From Martelella mediterranea (GTDB taxonomy: Bacteria; Pseudomonadota; Alphaproteobacteria; Rhizobiales; Rhizobiaceae), in contig NZ_JAINWJ010000009.1 of NCBI RefSeq assembly GCF_021021415.1, positions 159,878 to 223,877 on the forward strand: DNA of 64,000 bases. Direction: 5' to 3'. The notes below the pieces were generated by a model. The model made no database searches. It was not told the DNA's origin and worked only from the letters and a program-made list of their open reading frames with translations. Of the stretch, positions 49,363-58,853 are shown one piece after another. Each line of letters opens with the position of its first letter. Within the stretch, counting starts at the first letter, position 1. A program made the translations under genes and the position numbers.

Positions 49363-50180
49363 CAGAAGTCCACTCCCGTCAGCGGCCCGCCGCTGCTGCG
49401 ATCCGGCAGTGCGGAAAGCAATGCCTTGGTGTAGGCGTCTTGAGGTGAGACGAAAAGCGACAGCACATCCGTCTCTTCCCGCTTTCGCCCCTGATACTGG
49501 ACAATGACGCGCTCGGCGGTCTCGGCGACCACGCCCATGTCGTGGGTGATGATAATCAATGCCATACCGCTTCGCTCCTGAAGGTCGATCAGCAGGTCGA
49601 GGATCTGCTTCTGGATGGTAACGTCGAGCGCTGTCGTCGGCTCGTCCGCGATCAGCAGTTTCGGCTGGCAGGCGATCGCCATGGCGATCATGACCCGCTG
49701 GCACTGGCCGCCCGACATCTGGTGGGGAAAGGCACTGATTTTCTGTTCGGGCTCCGGCATGCCGACGGCACGGAGCAATTCCAGCGTCTTCTCGCGGCGC
49801 TCGGCCCGGCCGAGGCCCTGATGCTTCTTCAGCACCTCGCCGATCTGTAGCCCGACGGTATAGGCCGGATTGAGCGAAGCGACGGGCTCCTGGAAGATCA
49901 TAGCGATGTCGCGGCCGATGATCCGCCTGCGTTCGCGCGGCGAAAGGCCGGCGATGTCAATGCCGTCAAACAGCATCGCGTCGGCGGCAACCGTCGCGGT
50001 GTCGGGCAGAAGGCCCATCACCGCCAGCATGGCGACGGATTTTCCCGATCCGCTTTCGCCGACAATGGCCAGAACCTCGCCGGCGTCGACATGCACGTCG
50101 ATCCCCCTCACCGCCATCATCGGTCCGTCATCCGTCTCGAAGCTGACCGTCAGGTTGCGGATTTCAAGGAGGTGGCCCAT
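49362..50180 (-). CDS. Oligopeptide/dipeptide ABC importer ATP-binding protein (DppD/OppD type)
   Basis: A 272-residue ABC ATPase: Walker [13 protein letters not shown] near 39, signature [16 protein letters not shown] near 152, Walker [15 protein letters not shown] near 171. The usual cysteine-bearing Fe-S or extra C-terminal segment of OppD is short. The D-loop-to-end region [14 protein letters not shown] departs from the usual GRIVEEGP pattern. ATG 50180 with AAGGAGG upstream. Confidence 0.92.
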   Translation of the reverse strand: MGHLLEIRNLTVSFETDDGPMMAVRGIDVHVDAGEVLAIVGESGSGKSVAMLAVMGLLPDTATVAADAMLFDGIDIAGLSPRERRRIIGRDIAMIFQEPVASLNPAYTVGLQIGEVLKKHQGLGRAERREKTLELLRAVGMPEPEQKISAFPHQMSGGQCQRVMIAMAIACQPKLLIADEPTTALDVTIQKQILDLLIDLQERSGMALIIITHDMGVVAETAERVIVQYQGRKREETDVLSLFVSPQDAYTKALLSALPDRSSGGPLTGVDF

Positions 50181-50182
50181 GT

Positions 50183-51097
50183 TCAGCTCCTCTTCAGGCG
50201 TGGGTCGAGCGCGTCGCGCAGGCCATCGCCGCACAGATTGATCGCCACGACCGTGACAAGGATGGCGATCCCGGGAAAGGTGACCACCCACCAGGCGCGC
50301 AGGATGAACTCGCGCGCTTCGGCAAGCATCGTGCCCCATTCCGGCGTCGGCGGTTGGGCGCCAAGACCGAGGAAACCAAGGGCCGCGGCATCGAGAATGG
50401 CGGTGGAGAACGACAGCGTCGCCTGAACGATCAGGGGCGCGAGGCAATTCGGCAGGATGGTCGCGAACATCAGCCGAAGGGCGGAGGCGCCCGCGATCCG
50501 GTCTGCCACCACATATTCCCGCGCCTTCTCGTTCATCACGCTGGCGCGGGCAAGGCGGGCGAAATGCGGCTGCAGGACGAGCGCGATGGCGATCATCGCA
50601 TTGGTGAGCCCCGGCCCCAGAATGGCGACCAGAACGAGCGCCAGAAGCAACGAGGGAAAAGCGAGGATGACATCCATCACCCGCATAATGGCGTTGTCGA
50701 CCCAGCCGCCGAAATAGCCGGACACGAGCCCGATCACGATGCCGCCGACAAGCGCGATTGTCACCACCATCGCGCCGATCAGCAGTGAATAGCGCGCGCC
50801 GAAGATCAGCCGCGAGAGCATGTCGCGTCCGACGGCGTCCGTCCCGAGCGGAAATGCCAGTTGCCCGCCCGCCTGCCAGAACGGCGGCAGGAGCCGGTTG
50901 TCGCGAAACTGATGCGTCGGGTCATACGGCGCAAGCACAGGCGCCAGCACCGCCACGACAATAAGGAGAACGATAACGGCGAGGCCGATCAGAGCCCCGC
51001 GATTGCGGCGGAAATCGCGCCAAAAGGCTCGAAACGCGGCGCGGCCGGTTCCTGCGTCGGCCGTATCCGGCCTGATCGGAGCGAGCGGTTCAGCCAT
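50183..51097 (-). CDS. Oligopeptide/dipeptide ABC importer permease (DppC type)
   Basis: A 304-residue inner-membrane permease with six helices. The N-terminal conserved segment FPLGTDAVGRDMLSRLIFGARYSL is present around residue 83, and the EAA loop REYVVADRIAGASALRLMFATILPN near 195. I chose ATG 51097 (MAEPLAP), overlapping the dppB-like stop by 8 bp; ATG 51124 is an alternative. Confidence 0.92.
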   Translation of the reverse strand: MAEPLAPIRPDTADAGTGRAAFRAFWRDFRRNRGALIGLAVIVLLIVVAVLAPVLAPYDPTHQFRDNRLLPPFWQAGGQLAFPLGTDAVGRDMLSRLIFGARYSLLIGAMVVTIALVGGIVIGLVSGYFGGWVDNAIMRVMDVILAFPSLLLALVLVAILGPGLTNAMIAIALVLQPHFARLARASVMNEKAREYVVADRIAGASALRLMFATILPNCLAPLIVQATLSFSTAILDAAALGFLGLGAQPPTPEWGTMLAEAREFILRAWWVVTFPGIAILVTVVAINLCGDGLRDALDPRLKRS

Positions 51098-52097
51098 GAC
51101 GGATCCTCGGATTGATGACGGCATAGAGAAGATCGACGATCAGGTTCACGACCATGACCACGACGGCGATGACGAGCAGGCCGCCCTGGACCACCGGATA
51201 ATCCCGCTTGGAAATGGAATCGACCATCCATTTGCCGATGCCGGGCCAGGAAAAGATCGTCTCGGTCAGGATGGCGCCCGCCATCAGCGAACCCACCTGA
51301 AGTCCGATGACCGTGACAACCGGGATCAGCGCGTTGCGCAGCGCATGGCGGCCAACGATCAGCGCCGGTCCCAGGCCCTTGGCGCGGGCGGTGCGCACAT
51401 AGTCTTCGCTCAACACCTCAAGCATCGCCGAACGCGACTGACGCGCGATCACCGCCATTGGAATCGTGGCGAGCACGATTGTCGGCAGGATCAGGTGCGA
51501 CACCGCCGAGCGGAACGCGCCGGCCTGACCGGAAAGCAGGCTGTCGATCAGCATGAACCCGGTCGGCTGAGGGAAATAGTATTGAAGCCCGATCCGGCCC
51601 GAAACCGGTGTCCACCCGAGCGTGCCGGAAAAAAGGATGATCATCAGCAGTCCCCACCAGAAGATCGGCATGGAATAGCCGATGAGGGCGGAGGTCATGG
51701 AAATCTGCTCGAACCAGCTGCCGCGTTTGACGGCGGCGAAAACGCCGAGCGGCAGCCCGATGAGGATAGCAAGGAACATGGCGCAAAGCCCGAGCTCCAT
51801 TGTCGCGGGAAAAAAGGTCAGGAAATCGCCGGACACCGGGCGGTGGGTTACAAGCGATGTGCCGAGATCGCCGTGCAGCAGGTCGTTGAGATAGGCGAGA
51901 TATTGCTGCCAGATTGGCCGATCGAAGCCGAACTGTCTCATCAGTTCGGCATGACGCTCCGGCGTCATGCCGCGCTCTCCGGCCATCAGCATGATCGGAT
52001 CTCCGGGCAGCACCCGGACAAAACCGAAGGCGACGATGGTGATGCCGAACAAGGTCGGTATCAGCACCAGAAGCTTTCCAACGAGATAGCGGAGCAA
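51090..52097 (-). CDS. Oligopeptide/dipeptide ABC importer permease (DppB type)
   Basis: A 335-residue permease with six helices, opening MLRYLVGKLLVLIPTLFGIT, a standard DppB start, with FVRVLPGDPI near 26 and the EAA loop EDYVRTARAKGLGP near 229. Partner of the permease encoded next. It lies about 60 bp downstream of the RidA gene in the same operon. Confidence 0.93.
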   Translation of the reverse strand: MLRYLVGKLLVLIPTLFGITIVAFGFVRVLPGDPIMLMAGERGMTPERHAELMRQFGFDRPIWQQYLAYLNDLLHGDLGTSLVTHRPVSGDFLTFFPATMELGLCAMFLAILIGLPLGVFAAVKRGSWFEQISMTSALIGYSMPIFWWGLLMIILFSGTLGWTPVSGRIGLQYYFPQPTGFMLIDSLLSGQAGAFRSAVSHLILPTIVLATIPMAVIARQSRSAMLEVLSEDYVRTARAKGLGPALIVGRHALRNALIPVVTVIGLQVGSLMAGAILTETIFSWPGIGKWMVDSISKRDYPVVQGGLLVIAVVVMVVNLIVDLLYAVINPRIRHG

Positions 52098-52160
52098 GAG
52101 ACGATCCTTTCAAAGAGCCGGATGGCGGCTGCCCGCCACCCGGAAACCCCAGCGGTGAGG

Positions 52161-52511
52161 TCAGTCGGTTGCCGCCGTGATCACGATCTCGACGAGACGT
52201 CGCGGATCGCCCAGATCGGCGCCGCCGATCGCGGCGCGCGAGGGCAGATCGGCGGCGTTCAGCCATTCCGTCCAGGCTTCGGTCATCGCGGCCTTGCCGG
52301 ACATGTCGGACAGGTAGACCCGGGCATGCAGCAGCCGGGACTTGTCGCTGCCGGCCTGGGCGAGCAGATCATCGAGCTTGGCGCAGATTTCTGCGGTCTG
52401 GCCCTTCATGTCGAGGCTCAGATCGGTGGCCGCGTGGCCGGAGGCGTAAAGCACACCATTGTGGACGACCCCGCCATGCAGGTGGGGACGGGAATTCAGG
52501 CGTTTGATCAT
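52161..52511 (-). CDS. RidA/YjgF-family protein
   Basis: A 116-residue RidA-fold protein, with the blocks GGVVHNGVLYASGHAA near 13 and LLHARVYLSDM near 60, and the C-terminal VEIVITAA. The catalytic arginine that family RidA proteins use appears as RAAIGGADL rather than the canonical Arg105 context, so it may be a Rid2-7 subgroup member. RidA proteins hydrolyse reactive imines released by amino-acid oxidases, which fits its place just after the DAO gene. ATG 52511. Confidence 0.85.
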   Translation of the reverse strand: MIKRLNSRPHLHGGVVHNGVLYASGHAATDLSLDMKGQTAEICAKLDDLLAQAGSDKSRLLHARVYLSDMSGKAAMTEAWTEWLNAADLPSRAAIGGADLGDPRRLVEIVITAATD

Positions 52512-52542
52512 TGTTTTTCCTTGGAAGTTGCCGCCGCCTCGG

Positions 52543-53646
52543 TCAGGCGGCGGGATGGTAGGGCTCAAGCGGCACTTCCGCCGCCTGACCCGTGGCGATG
52601 CGCGCCAGTTGACGGCCGGCAAAGGGACCGATCGTCAGTCCGGCGGCGCCCAGGCCGTTGCCGAGGACAAGCCCGTCAATGCCCGGAACCGGTCCGAGTA
52701 TCGGCCGGAATTCCGGCGGCGCCGGACGAAAGCCGATCCGTGTTTCGATGAGCGTCGCATCCGCGAGGCCAGGGGCGTAGCGAAGTGCTGCTGTCAGCAC
52801 CTCGTGCTGCCCCTCGCAGGTCACGCGATAGTCGAAGCCCTTGCCGTCTTCGCGCGTGGCGCCGACCACGACCCGGCTGTCGTCGAAAGCGAGCAGGTAA
52901 TGGCTTGCCATCGGCAGCAGCACCGACCATTGCGACGTGTCGACCCCCTTGATGCCGAAATGCAGGATCTGCCCGCGTTGCGGCTTTACCGGATCGACGA
53001 GGCCGAGCGGCGCAAGAATCTGCGATGCCCAGGCGCCCGCCGTCACGATGACCTGTTCAGATGGTATCGGCTGGCCGCGCCCGTCGAGAACGACCGCGCG
53101 GCCGCCCTGAAGCTTCAGCGTCGCCAGATCGCTGATGAAGGTCGCGCCAAGTTTCACGGCCGCCCGCACCATGGCGGGGGCGAGCTGACGGGCGTTCACC
53201 CGCGCGCCGCCTGGAACGTAGAACGCCTTGTAGGCCTTGTTGATCGGCGGGAAGTGCGTCTGGGCCTGCGCCGGTGTGATCTCTTCGAAACCGCCGGACT
53301 CGGGCGCATCGGCCGTGCGCTGCGCGAGACGTTCGCCGGCGGCATCGTATTCGGCGGGATCCTCCGCCGTCACCAGCGCGCCGACCTTGCGGTAGCCGAC
53401 ATCCGTCTCGCCCCTTTCCGCAAGTCCGGAAACGAGCTCGTCATAGTAGCGGGCGCCGGCGGCGTACATGCTGTACCATTCGGGCTCATCGGCCTTGGTG
53501 GCCCAGGGGCAGACGATGCCTGCCCCCGCAAGCGTCGCCTTGCCCTGATGCTCCTGGTCGACGATGGTGACGTCATGGCCGGCAAGCGCCAGATGGTAGG
53601 CTGTGCTGGCGCCGAGAATACCGGCGCCGATAACGGTTACCTTCAT
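52543..53646 (-). CDS. DadA-type D-amino acid dehydrogenase/oxidase
   Basis: A 367-residue FAD enzyme. FAD motif IGAGILGASTAYHLA is at 5-19, KATLAGAGIVCPW near 37, and C-terminal RPAPPEFRPILGP and GNGLGAAGLTIGP. This is the DadA/DAO family; such enzymes deaminate D- or N-substituted amino acids to 2-oxo acids through an imine. It overlaps the periplasmic-binding-protein stop by 4 bp, so the first two genes of the operon are translationally coupled. Confidence 0.9.
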   Translation of the reverse strand: MKVTVIGAGILGASTAYHLALAGHDVTIVDQEHQGKATLAGAGIVCPWATKADEPEWYSMYAAGARYYDELVSGLAERGETDVGYRKVGALVTAEDPAEYDAAGERLAQRTADAPESGGFEEITPAQAQTHFPPINKAYKAFYVPGGARVNARQLAPAMVRAAVKLGATFISDLATLKLQGGRAVVLDGRGQPIPSEQVIVTAGAWASQILAPLGLVDPVKPQRGQILHFGIKGVDTSQWSVLLPMASHYLLAFDDSRVVVGATREDGKGFDYRVTCEGQHEVLTAALRYAPGLADATLIETRIGFRPAPPEFRPILGPVPGIDGLVLGNGLGAAGLTIGPFAGRQLARIATGQAAEVPLEPYHPAA

Positions 53647-55250
53647 TCCACGGTTACTCCGGAAAGGCGGGACGAACCGAAAATCGCCGGGACATAGCCG
53701 TGAACCTTCTCGTTAACCGCCGTGATCGTGTCGGCGCCGCCGAGAACGACGACCGGCACTTCGTCATGAACGATCTGCTGGGCCTCGTGGTAGAGCGCAA
53801 TGCGTTCGTCCTGATCGGAGATCGCGCCGGCTTTCTTCATGACCGCGTTGAAATCGTCATCGCACCATGCGCCGATATTCGACGGCGCCGGCGTGCCTTC
53901 GGCATTGCAGGTCAGGTAGTTATTGGGAATCTGGCTCGGATCCGGAAAATCGTAGATCCCGCCAAACATGCCCACCTCGGCTTCGCCATTGCGCGCGCGC
54001 TGAATATATTCGGCCCATTCATAGGTCATGATATTGGCCTTGACGCCGATCTCCGCCCAGTCGGCCTGGATCATCTCGGCGGCGCGGCGGCCGTTCGGCA
54101 TGTAGGGACGCGATACCGGCACGGCCCAGAGATCGACCTCGAAACCGTCCGGATAGCCGGCGTCCGCCAACAGTTTTTTGGCATCCTCCGGATCATAGGG
54201 CCAGGGACCGATATCGGTGGCAGAACCCCACATTGCCGGCGGAACGACGGCGCCGGTCACATGGCCCATGCCGCTGTAGACGACATCGACGAGGTTATCC
54301 ATGTCGATCGCCTGGGCGAGCGCCTGACGGACCTCCCGCTTGTTCAGCCTGTCGTCACGAAAGTTGAAATGCAGCATGCCGGTTGAGGCAACCGGCGTCT
54401 GCACGGCATCGATATTCTCGGCCTCCTCGATTTGCGCGCGGTCGGCGAGGTTCGGATAGAGGCTGATCAGGCATTCGCCCGCTTCCGCCCGCTGCAGGCG
54501 CACGGTGGCATCCGCCGAAATCGCCATGACGACGGCATCGACCATCGGCGTGCGCTCGTCGTCGCCGAGCGCCGCGCCCCAGGTGTCAGCGAAGGGCAGC
54601 AGCCGCACCACCGCATCCGTCTGATAGGCCTGCAGTTCGAAGGGACCGGTTCCGATCGGTTCAAGGTCGAACTGCTCGGGCGTGCCGGCTTCCATCATGG
54701 CATCGGCATATTCGGCCGAGGTAATGACGATCGAGCCATGCGCCATCGTACCGAGGAAGGCGGCGAGCGGCTCTTTTAGCTTGAAGGCGACGGTGTGGTC
54801 GTCGATCTTTTCGACGCTATCGATATTGTCGGCAAGCTTCGCGTTGAAGGTCACATAGGTGCCGCCGGAAACCTGATGATACGGGTGGTCCGTGTTCATC
54901 ATCCGGTCGAAGGTGAAGATCACGTCATCGGCGTTCATCGGACGCGTGGGCGTGAAGCTGTCGTTCGATTGCCAGGCAACGTCGCGGCGCAGATGGAATG
55001 TGTAGGTCTTGCCGTCGTCGGAAATCTCCCAGCTCTCGGCCAGCGCCGGTTCGATTTGCGATCCGCCGCGCTCGACCGAAACCAGGCCATCGTAAATCTG
55101 GCCAAGCACATAGGCGGTCGTGCCGTTGCTGGTCAGTTCCGGGTTGAAGGTTTCCGGTGCGCCTTCGATGCACACGGTCAGAACGCCCGCATGGGCGGCA
55201 GGCGCCAGCGCCAGCATCGCTGCGCCGCAAAGATATTTCAGCTTGCTCAT
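53643..55250 (-). CDS. Peptide/opine-type ABC importer substrate-binding protein (SBP_bac_5)
   Basis: A 535-residue periplasmic binding protein. Signal peptide to about residue 21 (cleavage after AHA), then the family 5 features: CIEGAPETFNPEL near 27 and the SWEISDDGKTYTFHLR block near 75. Similar to DppA, which binds dipeptides and haem; the ligand here may be a dipeptide, D-amino acid or opine. First gene of the operon, divergent from a LysR gene. Confidence 0.92.
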   Translation of the reverse strand: MSKLKYLCGAAMLALAPAAHAGVLTVCIEGAPETFNPELTSNGTTAYVLGQIYDGLVSVERGGSQIEPALAESWEISDDGKTYTFHLRRDVAWQSNDSFTPTRPMNADDVIFTFDRMMNTDHPYHQVSGGTYVTFNAKLADNIDSVEKIDDHTVAFKLKEPLAAFLGTMAHGSIVITSAEYADAMMEAGTPEQFDLEPIGTGPFELQAYQTDAVVRLLPFADTWGAALGDDERTPMVDAVVMAISADATVRLQRAEAGECLISLYPNLADRAQIEEAENIDAVQTPVASTGMLHFNFRDDRLNKREVRQALAQAIDMDNLVDVVYSGMGHVTGAVVPPAMWGSATDIGPWPYDPEDAKKLLADAGYPDGFEVDLWAVPVSRPYMPNGRRAAEMIQADWAEIGVKANIMTYEWAEYIQRARNGEAEVGMFGGIYDFPDPSQIPNNYLTCNAEGTPAPSNIGAWCDDDFNAVMKKAGAISDQDERIALYHEAQQIVHDEVPVVVLGGADTITAVNEKVHGYVPAIFGSSRLSGVTVE

Positions 55251-55396
55251 GTCGTTCCCTTCTTGCTCGGCTCAAGCCTATCGTTTGCCCGGCCGTTTTT
55301 TTGATGATTGTAAGAGAGTGCAAAGCCGGTATGATTGTCAAATCAGTAATTATCCGGCCAATATAACCAGAACTCATAATTATCGGAGAAAGCCAT

Positions 55397-56320
55397 ATGA
55401 ACATCCGTCAGCTTGAGGCGTTTCATGCCGTGATGGAAACTGGCTCCGTCACGCTTGCGGGCGAGCGGCTCGGGATTTCTCAGCCCGCCGTGAGCAAGCT
55501 GCTGAAAGCTTTCGGCGACAGTTGCGGTTTCCGGCTGTTCACGCGCAGCGGCGGGCGCATGCTTCCAACATCGGATGCGCAACTGCTTGCCTCGGAGGTT
55601 TCGCGGCTTTTTTCCGGAACCGACCGGATCCAGAAACTCGCCCATGCCGTGCGTGACCGGGAATGGGGGGAAGTGACGATCGCCGCGCCCTCGGCCTTCT
55701 CGGCGCGCTTCCTTGCCCTGGCGCTGGGCCCGATGATGGCTCGACAGACCAAGATGCATATCGCGATCTCGAGCCAGCCGAGCCCCCGCGTCGGCGAACT
55801 CGTGGAAGGGCAGCAGATCGACATAGGCCTGTCGGTCCAGCCGTTCGAACACCCGAATGTCCGTTCGGAGCTGGTGATGCGGTTCGCCATGGTCTGCGTC
55901 CTGCCGGCAAATCACCGGCTGGCGGGCCAGCGTCTGATCCGCGTCGAGGACCTCAAGAACGAGCCCTTCATAGGGCTGATGCGCGATGACTGTTCGATCA
56001 TGACCATCGACCGCGCGTTTCAGCTTCGCGGCGTCCAGAAACGCGCCGTGGTGGAGGTGCCGATGTCGGAAACAATCTGCGATTTTGTCGCCGGCGGCGC
56101 CGGCGTATCAATCGTTCCGCCCTTCGTGGGTCTTGGCTACGGCGAAGACAAGCTCGTCCGCCGTCCCATCGTCCCGCTGACCACCATGAGCGTCTGGGTT
56201 TTGCTGCCGGCCTTGCGCCCCCCGTCGCTTGCAACGGAGCGGATCGTCGAGGTGCTGCGATCTGAACTGCAGCGCTACGATGTCGACGGCTCCGAAACCA
56301 GTGTCGCAGCCGAGGCCTGA
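55397..56320 (+). CDS. LysR-family regulator of the peptide/amino-acid oxidation operon
   Basis: A 307-residue LysR regulator. The HTH holds GSVTLAGERLGISQPAVSKLLKAFG, and the effector domain includes VTIAAPSAFSARFLA near 92. It is divergent from the importer operon across about 146 bp, the usual LysR layout, so it is presumed to control that operon. The MNIRQLEAFHAVMETGS start puts it in the OccR/NocR-like group, which often senses opines or amino acids. Inducer unknown. Confidence 0.9.
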   Translation: MNIRQLEAFHAVMETGSVTLAGERLGISQPAVSKLLKAFGDSCGFRLFTRSGGRMLPTSDAQLLASEVSRLFSGTDRIQKLAHAVRDREWGEVTIAAPSAFSARFLALALGPMMARQTKMHIAISSQPSPRVGELVEGQQIDIGLSVQPFEHPNVRSELVMRFAMVCVLPANHRLAGQRLIRVEDLKNEPFIGLMRDDCSIMTIDRAFQLRGVQKRAVVEVPMSETICDFVAGGAGVSIVPPFVGLGYGEDKLVRRPIVPLTTMSVWVLLPALRPPSLATERIVEVLRSELQRYDVDGSETSVAAEA

Positions 56321-56422
56321 CGTTCAAAACATCGCGCGGACCTGCTTCGGGGCGCAGCAGGACCCGCGCCAGGACTGTATAACCGCCTCCCCCACGACAC
56401 GGAAAAGAGGCTGCTCTCGGGA

Positions 56423-57394
56423 CTAGACGCTCTTTGCCGCCGCGCGCTGACGGGCGAGAATGCCGAGCGCGGAAGTGATGACGCGGGCAAACGACAGCGC
56501 GCCCAGCCCATCGATGTCGCGCTCCGGCATGAATTCGACAAAATCCATCGCGGCGATGCGGCCGCGTTTGGCAATCCCGAACAGAAGGTCGAGGGTCTGG
56601 AAATAGGAGAGCCCGCCCGGACCGCGCGCGATTACGCCCGGCACAAGCGTGGAATCGAGCGCATCGGCATCGAAACAGACGATGACATCGGAACCATCCG
56701 GGATCATGTCGAGCACCGGCGCGAAGCCGTCGCGATCGAGCTGATGGGCGGTAAAGAGGCTGGCGCCCCACCGTTTGGCATCCTCAACGTCCGACGTCCT
56801 CGCCGAGCCGATACCGCGCGCGCCGACCTGAATGATCCGCTCGATATGGACCATTTCGGATGCCCGGCGCATTGTCGACGACAGCCCCATGTTCTCGCCC
56901 ATGTGGGAATCGCGCCAGTCGATATGGGCGTCGATCTGAACGATGGTATATTTCCGGCCGGTCTCGGAGAGAGCGTCGATCATCGGGATCGGAATGGAAT
57001 CGTCGCCGCCGAGCAGGACGGGAACGGCCCCGCGTGAGACGATCGTGCTGACGGCCTTGCGGATCGTGTCCCGGTTGCCCGCCGCATCGTTTTCGTCGAA
57101 GGGCAGGTTGCCGCAATCGACGGCGCGCAGCCCAGCCTCGGGAAACACCGGACCGCCGAGATCGAAGTCGAAATGGTCGACATTGGCTGTCAGGGGCGCG
57201 GTTGCCCGCCTGAGCGCATCGGGACCATTGCGGCAATAGGCGCCGGCGCTGGCATAGGGCGTGGCGCAGGGCGCGCCGATGATGGCGATCGGGGCGTCGA
57301 GCGTCGTCAGATCGCCGCAGGCGTCCAGCCCGAGGAAGGTTTTGGTGTCGGCGGCTGCGCCGAAAAGAACGCCGAGATCGACGGATTCAGTCAT
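56423..57394 (-). CDS. Ureohydrolase (agmatinase/arginase family) with altered metal motif
   Basis: A 323-residue ureohydrolase-fold enzyme. The motif DAHID is intact near 154 and the third metal motif appears as CFDADALDS near 240 (usual S-x-D-x-DxxDP). The first motif is GGDDS near 129, where the family has GGDHS, so one of the six manganese ligands is Asp instead of His. The RRASEMVHIERIIQVG and GPGGLSYFQ blocks are typical of agmatinase-like rhizobial proteins. It ends the polar amino-acid ABC operon, so arginine, agmatine or guanidino acids are likely substrates. The metal change leaves specificity open. Confidence 0.82.
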   Translation of the reverse strand: MTESVDLGVLFGAAADTKTFLGLDACGDLTTLDAPIAIIGAPCATPYASAGAYCRNGPDALRRATAPLTANVDHFDFDLGGPVFPEAGLRAVDCGNLPFDENDAAGNRDTIRKAVSTIVSRGAVPVLLGGDDSIPIPMIDALSETGRKYTIVQIDAHIDWRDSHMGENMGLSSTMRRASEMVHIERIIQVGARGIGSARTSDVEDAKRWGASLFTAHQLDRDGFAPVLDMIPDGSDVIVCFDADALDSTLVPGVIARGPGGLSYFQTLDLLFGIAKRGRIAAMDFVEFMPERDIDGLGALSFARVITSALGILARQRAAAKSV

Positions 57395-57469
57395 GTTTTC
57401 TCCTTGTCTGCGAGGTCCGGGACGCGGGCAAATCGTCTGTCATTGTTTGAATATGGATGGTTCAGTCGG

Positions 57470-58162
57470 TCAGCGTCTTCTTGGCTGTAAGTATCCGGCA
57501 TAGCGGCGCTGAACGAGTTGGAAGGCGGAGACCAGCACAAATGTCATCACCAGATAGATGCCGGCCGCCGTCACGTAGGGTTCGAACTGGATATAGTCGT
57601 TGAGCGAGATCTGCCGGGCGACGCCGGTCGTCTCCAGAAGCGTCACCGTGCTCGCAAGCGAGGTCGCATGTAGCATCATGATCATCTCGTTGCCGTAAAG
57701 CGGCAGCGCACGGGTCAGCATTGCCGGCAGCAGGATGCGTCGCGCCGCGGCAAGCGGCGGAATGCCGAAGGCGCGCGCCGCCTCGATCTCGCCGTGCGGA
57801 ATATGACGCAGCGCACCGGCAAAGATCTCGGTGGTATAGGCGCCGGAATTCAGCGCAAGGGCCATCAGGACGCAGACCATCGGGCTCGAAAGCCAGGGCC
57901 ACAGAAAACTCGTCTGGATCAGTTCGAACTGCGCCAGGCCGAAATAGATCAGGAAGAGCTGCACCAGAAGCGGGGTTCCGCGAAAGACCAGCGTATAGGC
58001 GTGAACCGCGCCGCGGATCGCACGGTTATTGCTGTTGCGCAGGAAAGACAGCGGCACGGCGATGGCAAAAGCCAGAAGAAGGGCGAAAAAGGTCAGCACC
58101 AGTGTCAGTTTCGCGCCTTCGAGAAACAGGCCGCTGTTTTCGGCGATGATATCCCAGTTCAT
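57470..58162 (-). CDS. Polar amino-acid ABC importer permease 2 (HisM/ArtM type)
   Basis: A 230-residue permease with five helices, with the HisM-family blocks YTLVFRGTPLLVQLFLIYFG near 56 and HIPHGEIEAARAFGIPP (EAA loop) near 118. It overlaps the other permease by ATGA. Partner of the histidine/arginine/lysine-type importer; the exact amino acid is unknown. Confidence 0.92.
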   Translation of the reverse strand: MNWDIIAENSGLFLEGAKLTLVLTFFALLLAFAIAVPLSFLRNSNNRAIRGAVHAYTLVFRGTPLLVQLFLIYFGLAQFELIQTSFLWPWLSSPMVCVLMALALNSGAYTTEIFAGALRHIPHGEIEAARAFGIPPLAAARRILLPAMLTRALPLYGNEMIMMLHATSLASTVTLLETTGVARQISLNDYIQFEPYVTAAGIYLVMTFVLVSAFQLVQRRYAGYLQPRRR

Positions 58163-58848
58163 GCTCCGGCCTTTCTCATTCCCGCATTGAAATGGGTCGC
58201 GACGCGCGCGAGGCAGAATGTGGAAAGCAGCGTGAGGGTCAGATAGAATGCGCCCGCAACGAGATAGAAGGTAAAGGGCTGTCCCGTCGCCTCAGCTGCG
58301 CCCTTGGCCCGGAACATGACGTCCTGCAGCCCGATCAGCGAAACCAGCGCCGTTGCCTTGGCCAGCACCAGCCAGTTGTTGGTAAACCCCGGCAGCGCCA
58401 GCCGGATAAGCTGCGGCAACACGATCCGGAAGAAGATCCGCGCCCGTCCGAGGCCGAAGGCCTGCGCCGCCTCGATCTGGCCGTGCGGAATGTTTTCCAG
58501 CGCAAAACGGAAGGTTTCGGTCATATAGGCGCCGAAAATCAGCCCCAGCGTCGCAATCCCGGTCGCAAGCGGCGGAAACTCGACCCACCAGTCCAGACCC
58601 CAGAGCTGGAACAGCTGGTTGAGCAGCGCCGGCAGGCTGTAGAACACCAGCAGGATCATCACGAGGTCCGGAATCCCGCGGACGATGAAGGTGTAGGCCT
58701 GCGCCGCGCCCCGCAACGGCCTGCTGTGCGAGCGCTTGGCGAGCGCTGCCGCCATGCCGATCAGCGTCGACAGCAACAGCGCCGCGAAGGCCAGGAGAAG
58801 GGTCATCCCTCCTCCCGCCAGGATCGTCCAGGTGTAATCGACGAGCAT
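58159..58848 (-). CDS. Polar amino-acid ABC importer permease 1 (HisQ/ArtQ type)
   Basis: A 229-residue permease with five helices, containing YTFIVRGIPDLVMILLVFY near 52 and the EAA loop IPHGQIEAAQAFGLGRARIFF near 118. It starts 5 bp after the binding-protein stop and is coupled by ATGA to the second permease. Confidence 0.93.
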   Translation of the reverse strand: MLVDYTWTILAGGGMTLLLAFAALLLSTLIGMAAALAKRSHSRPLRGAAQAYTFIVRGIPDLVMILLVFYSLPALLNQLFQLWGLDWWVEFPPLATGIATLGLIFGAYMTETFRFALENIPHGQIEAAQAFGLGRARIFFRIVLPQLIRLALPGFTNNWLVLAKATALVSLIGLQDVMFRAKGAAEATGQPFTFYLVAGAFYLTLTLLSTFCLARVATHFNAGMRKAGA

Positions 58849-58853
58849 GTCCG

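Noticed and set aside
51003..52751. 582-codon open frame on the plus strand opposite the permease genes
   Set aside because: Hydrophilic low-complexity mirror of hydrophobic permease helices on the true strand.
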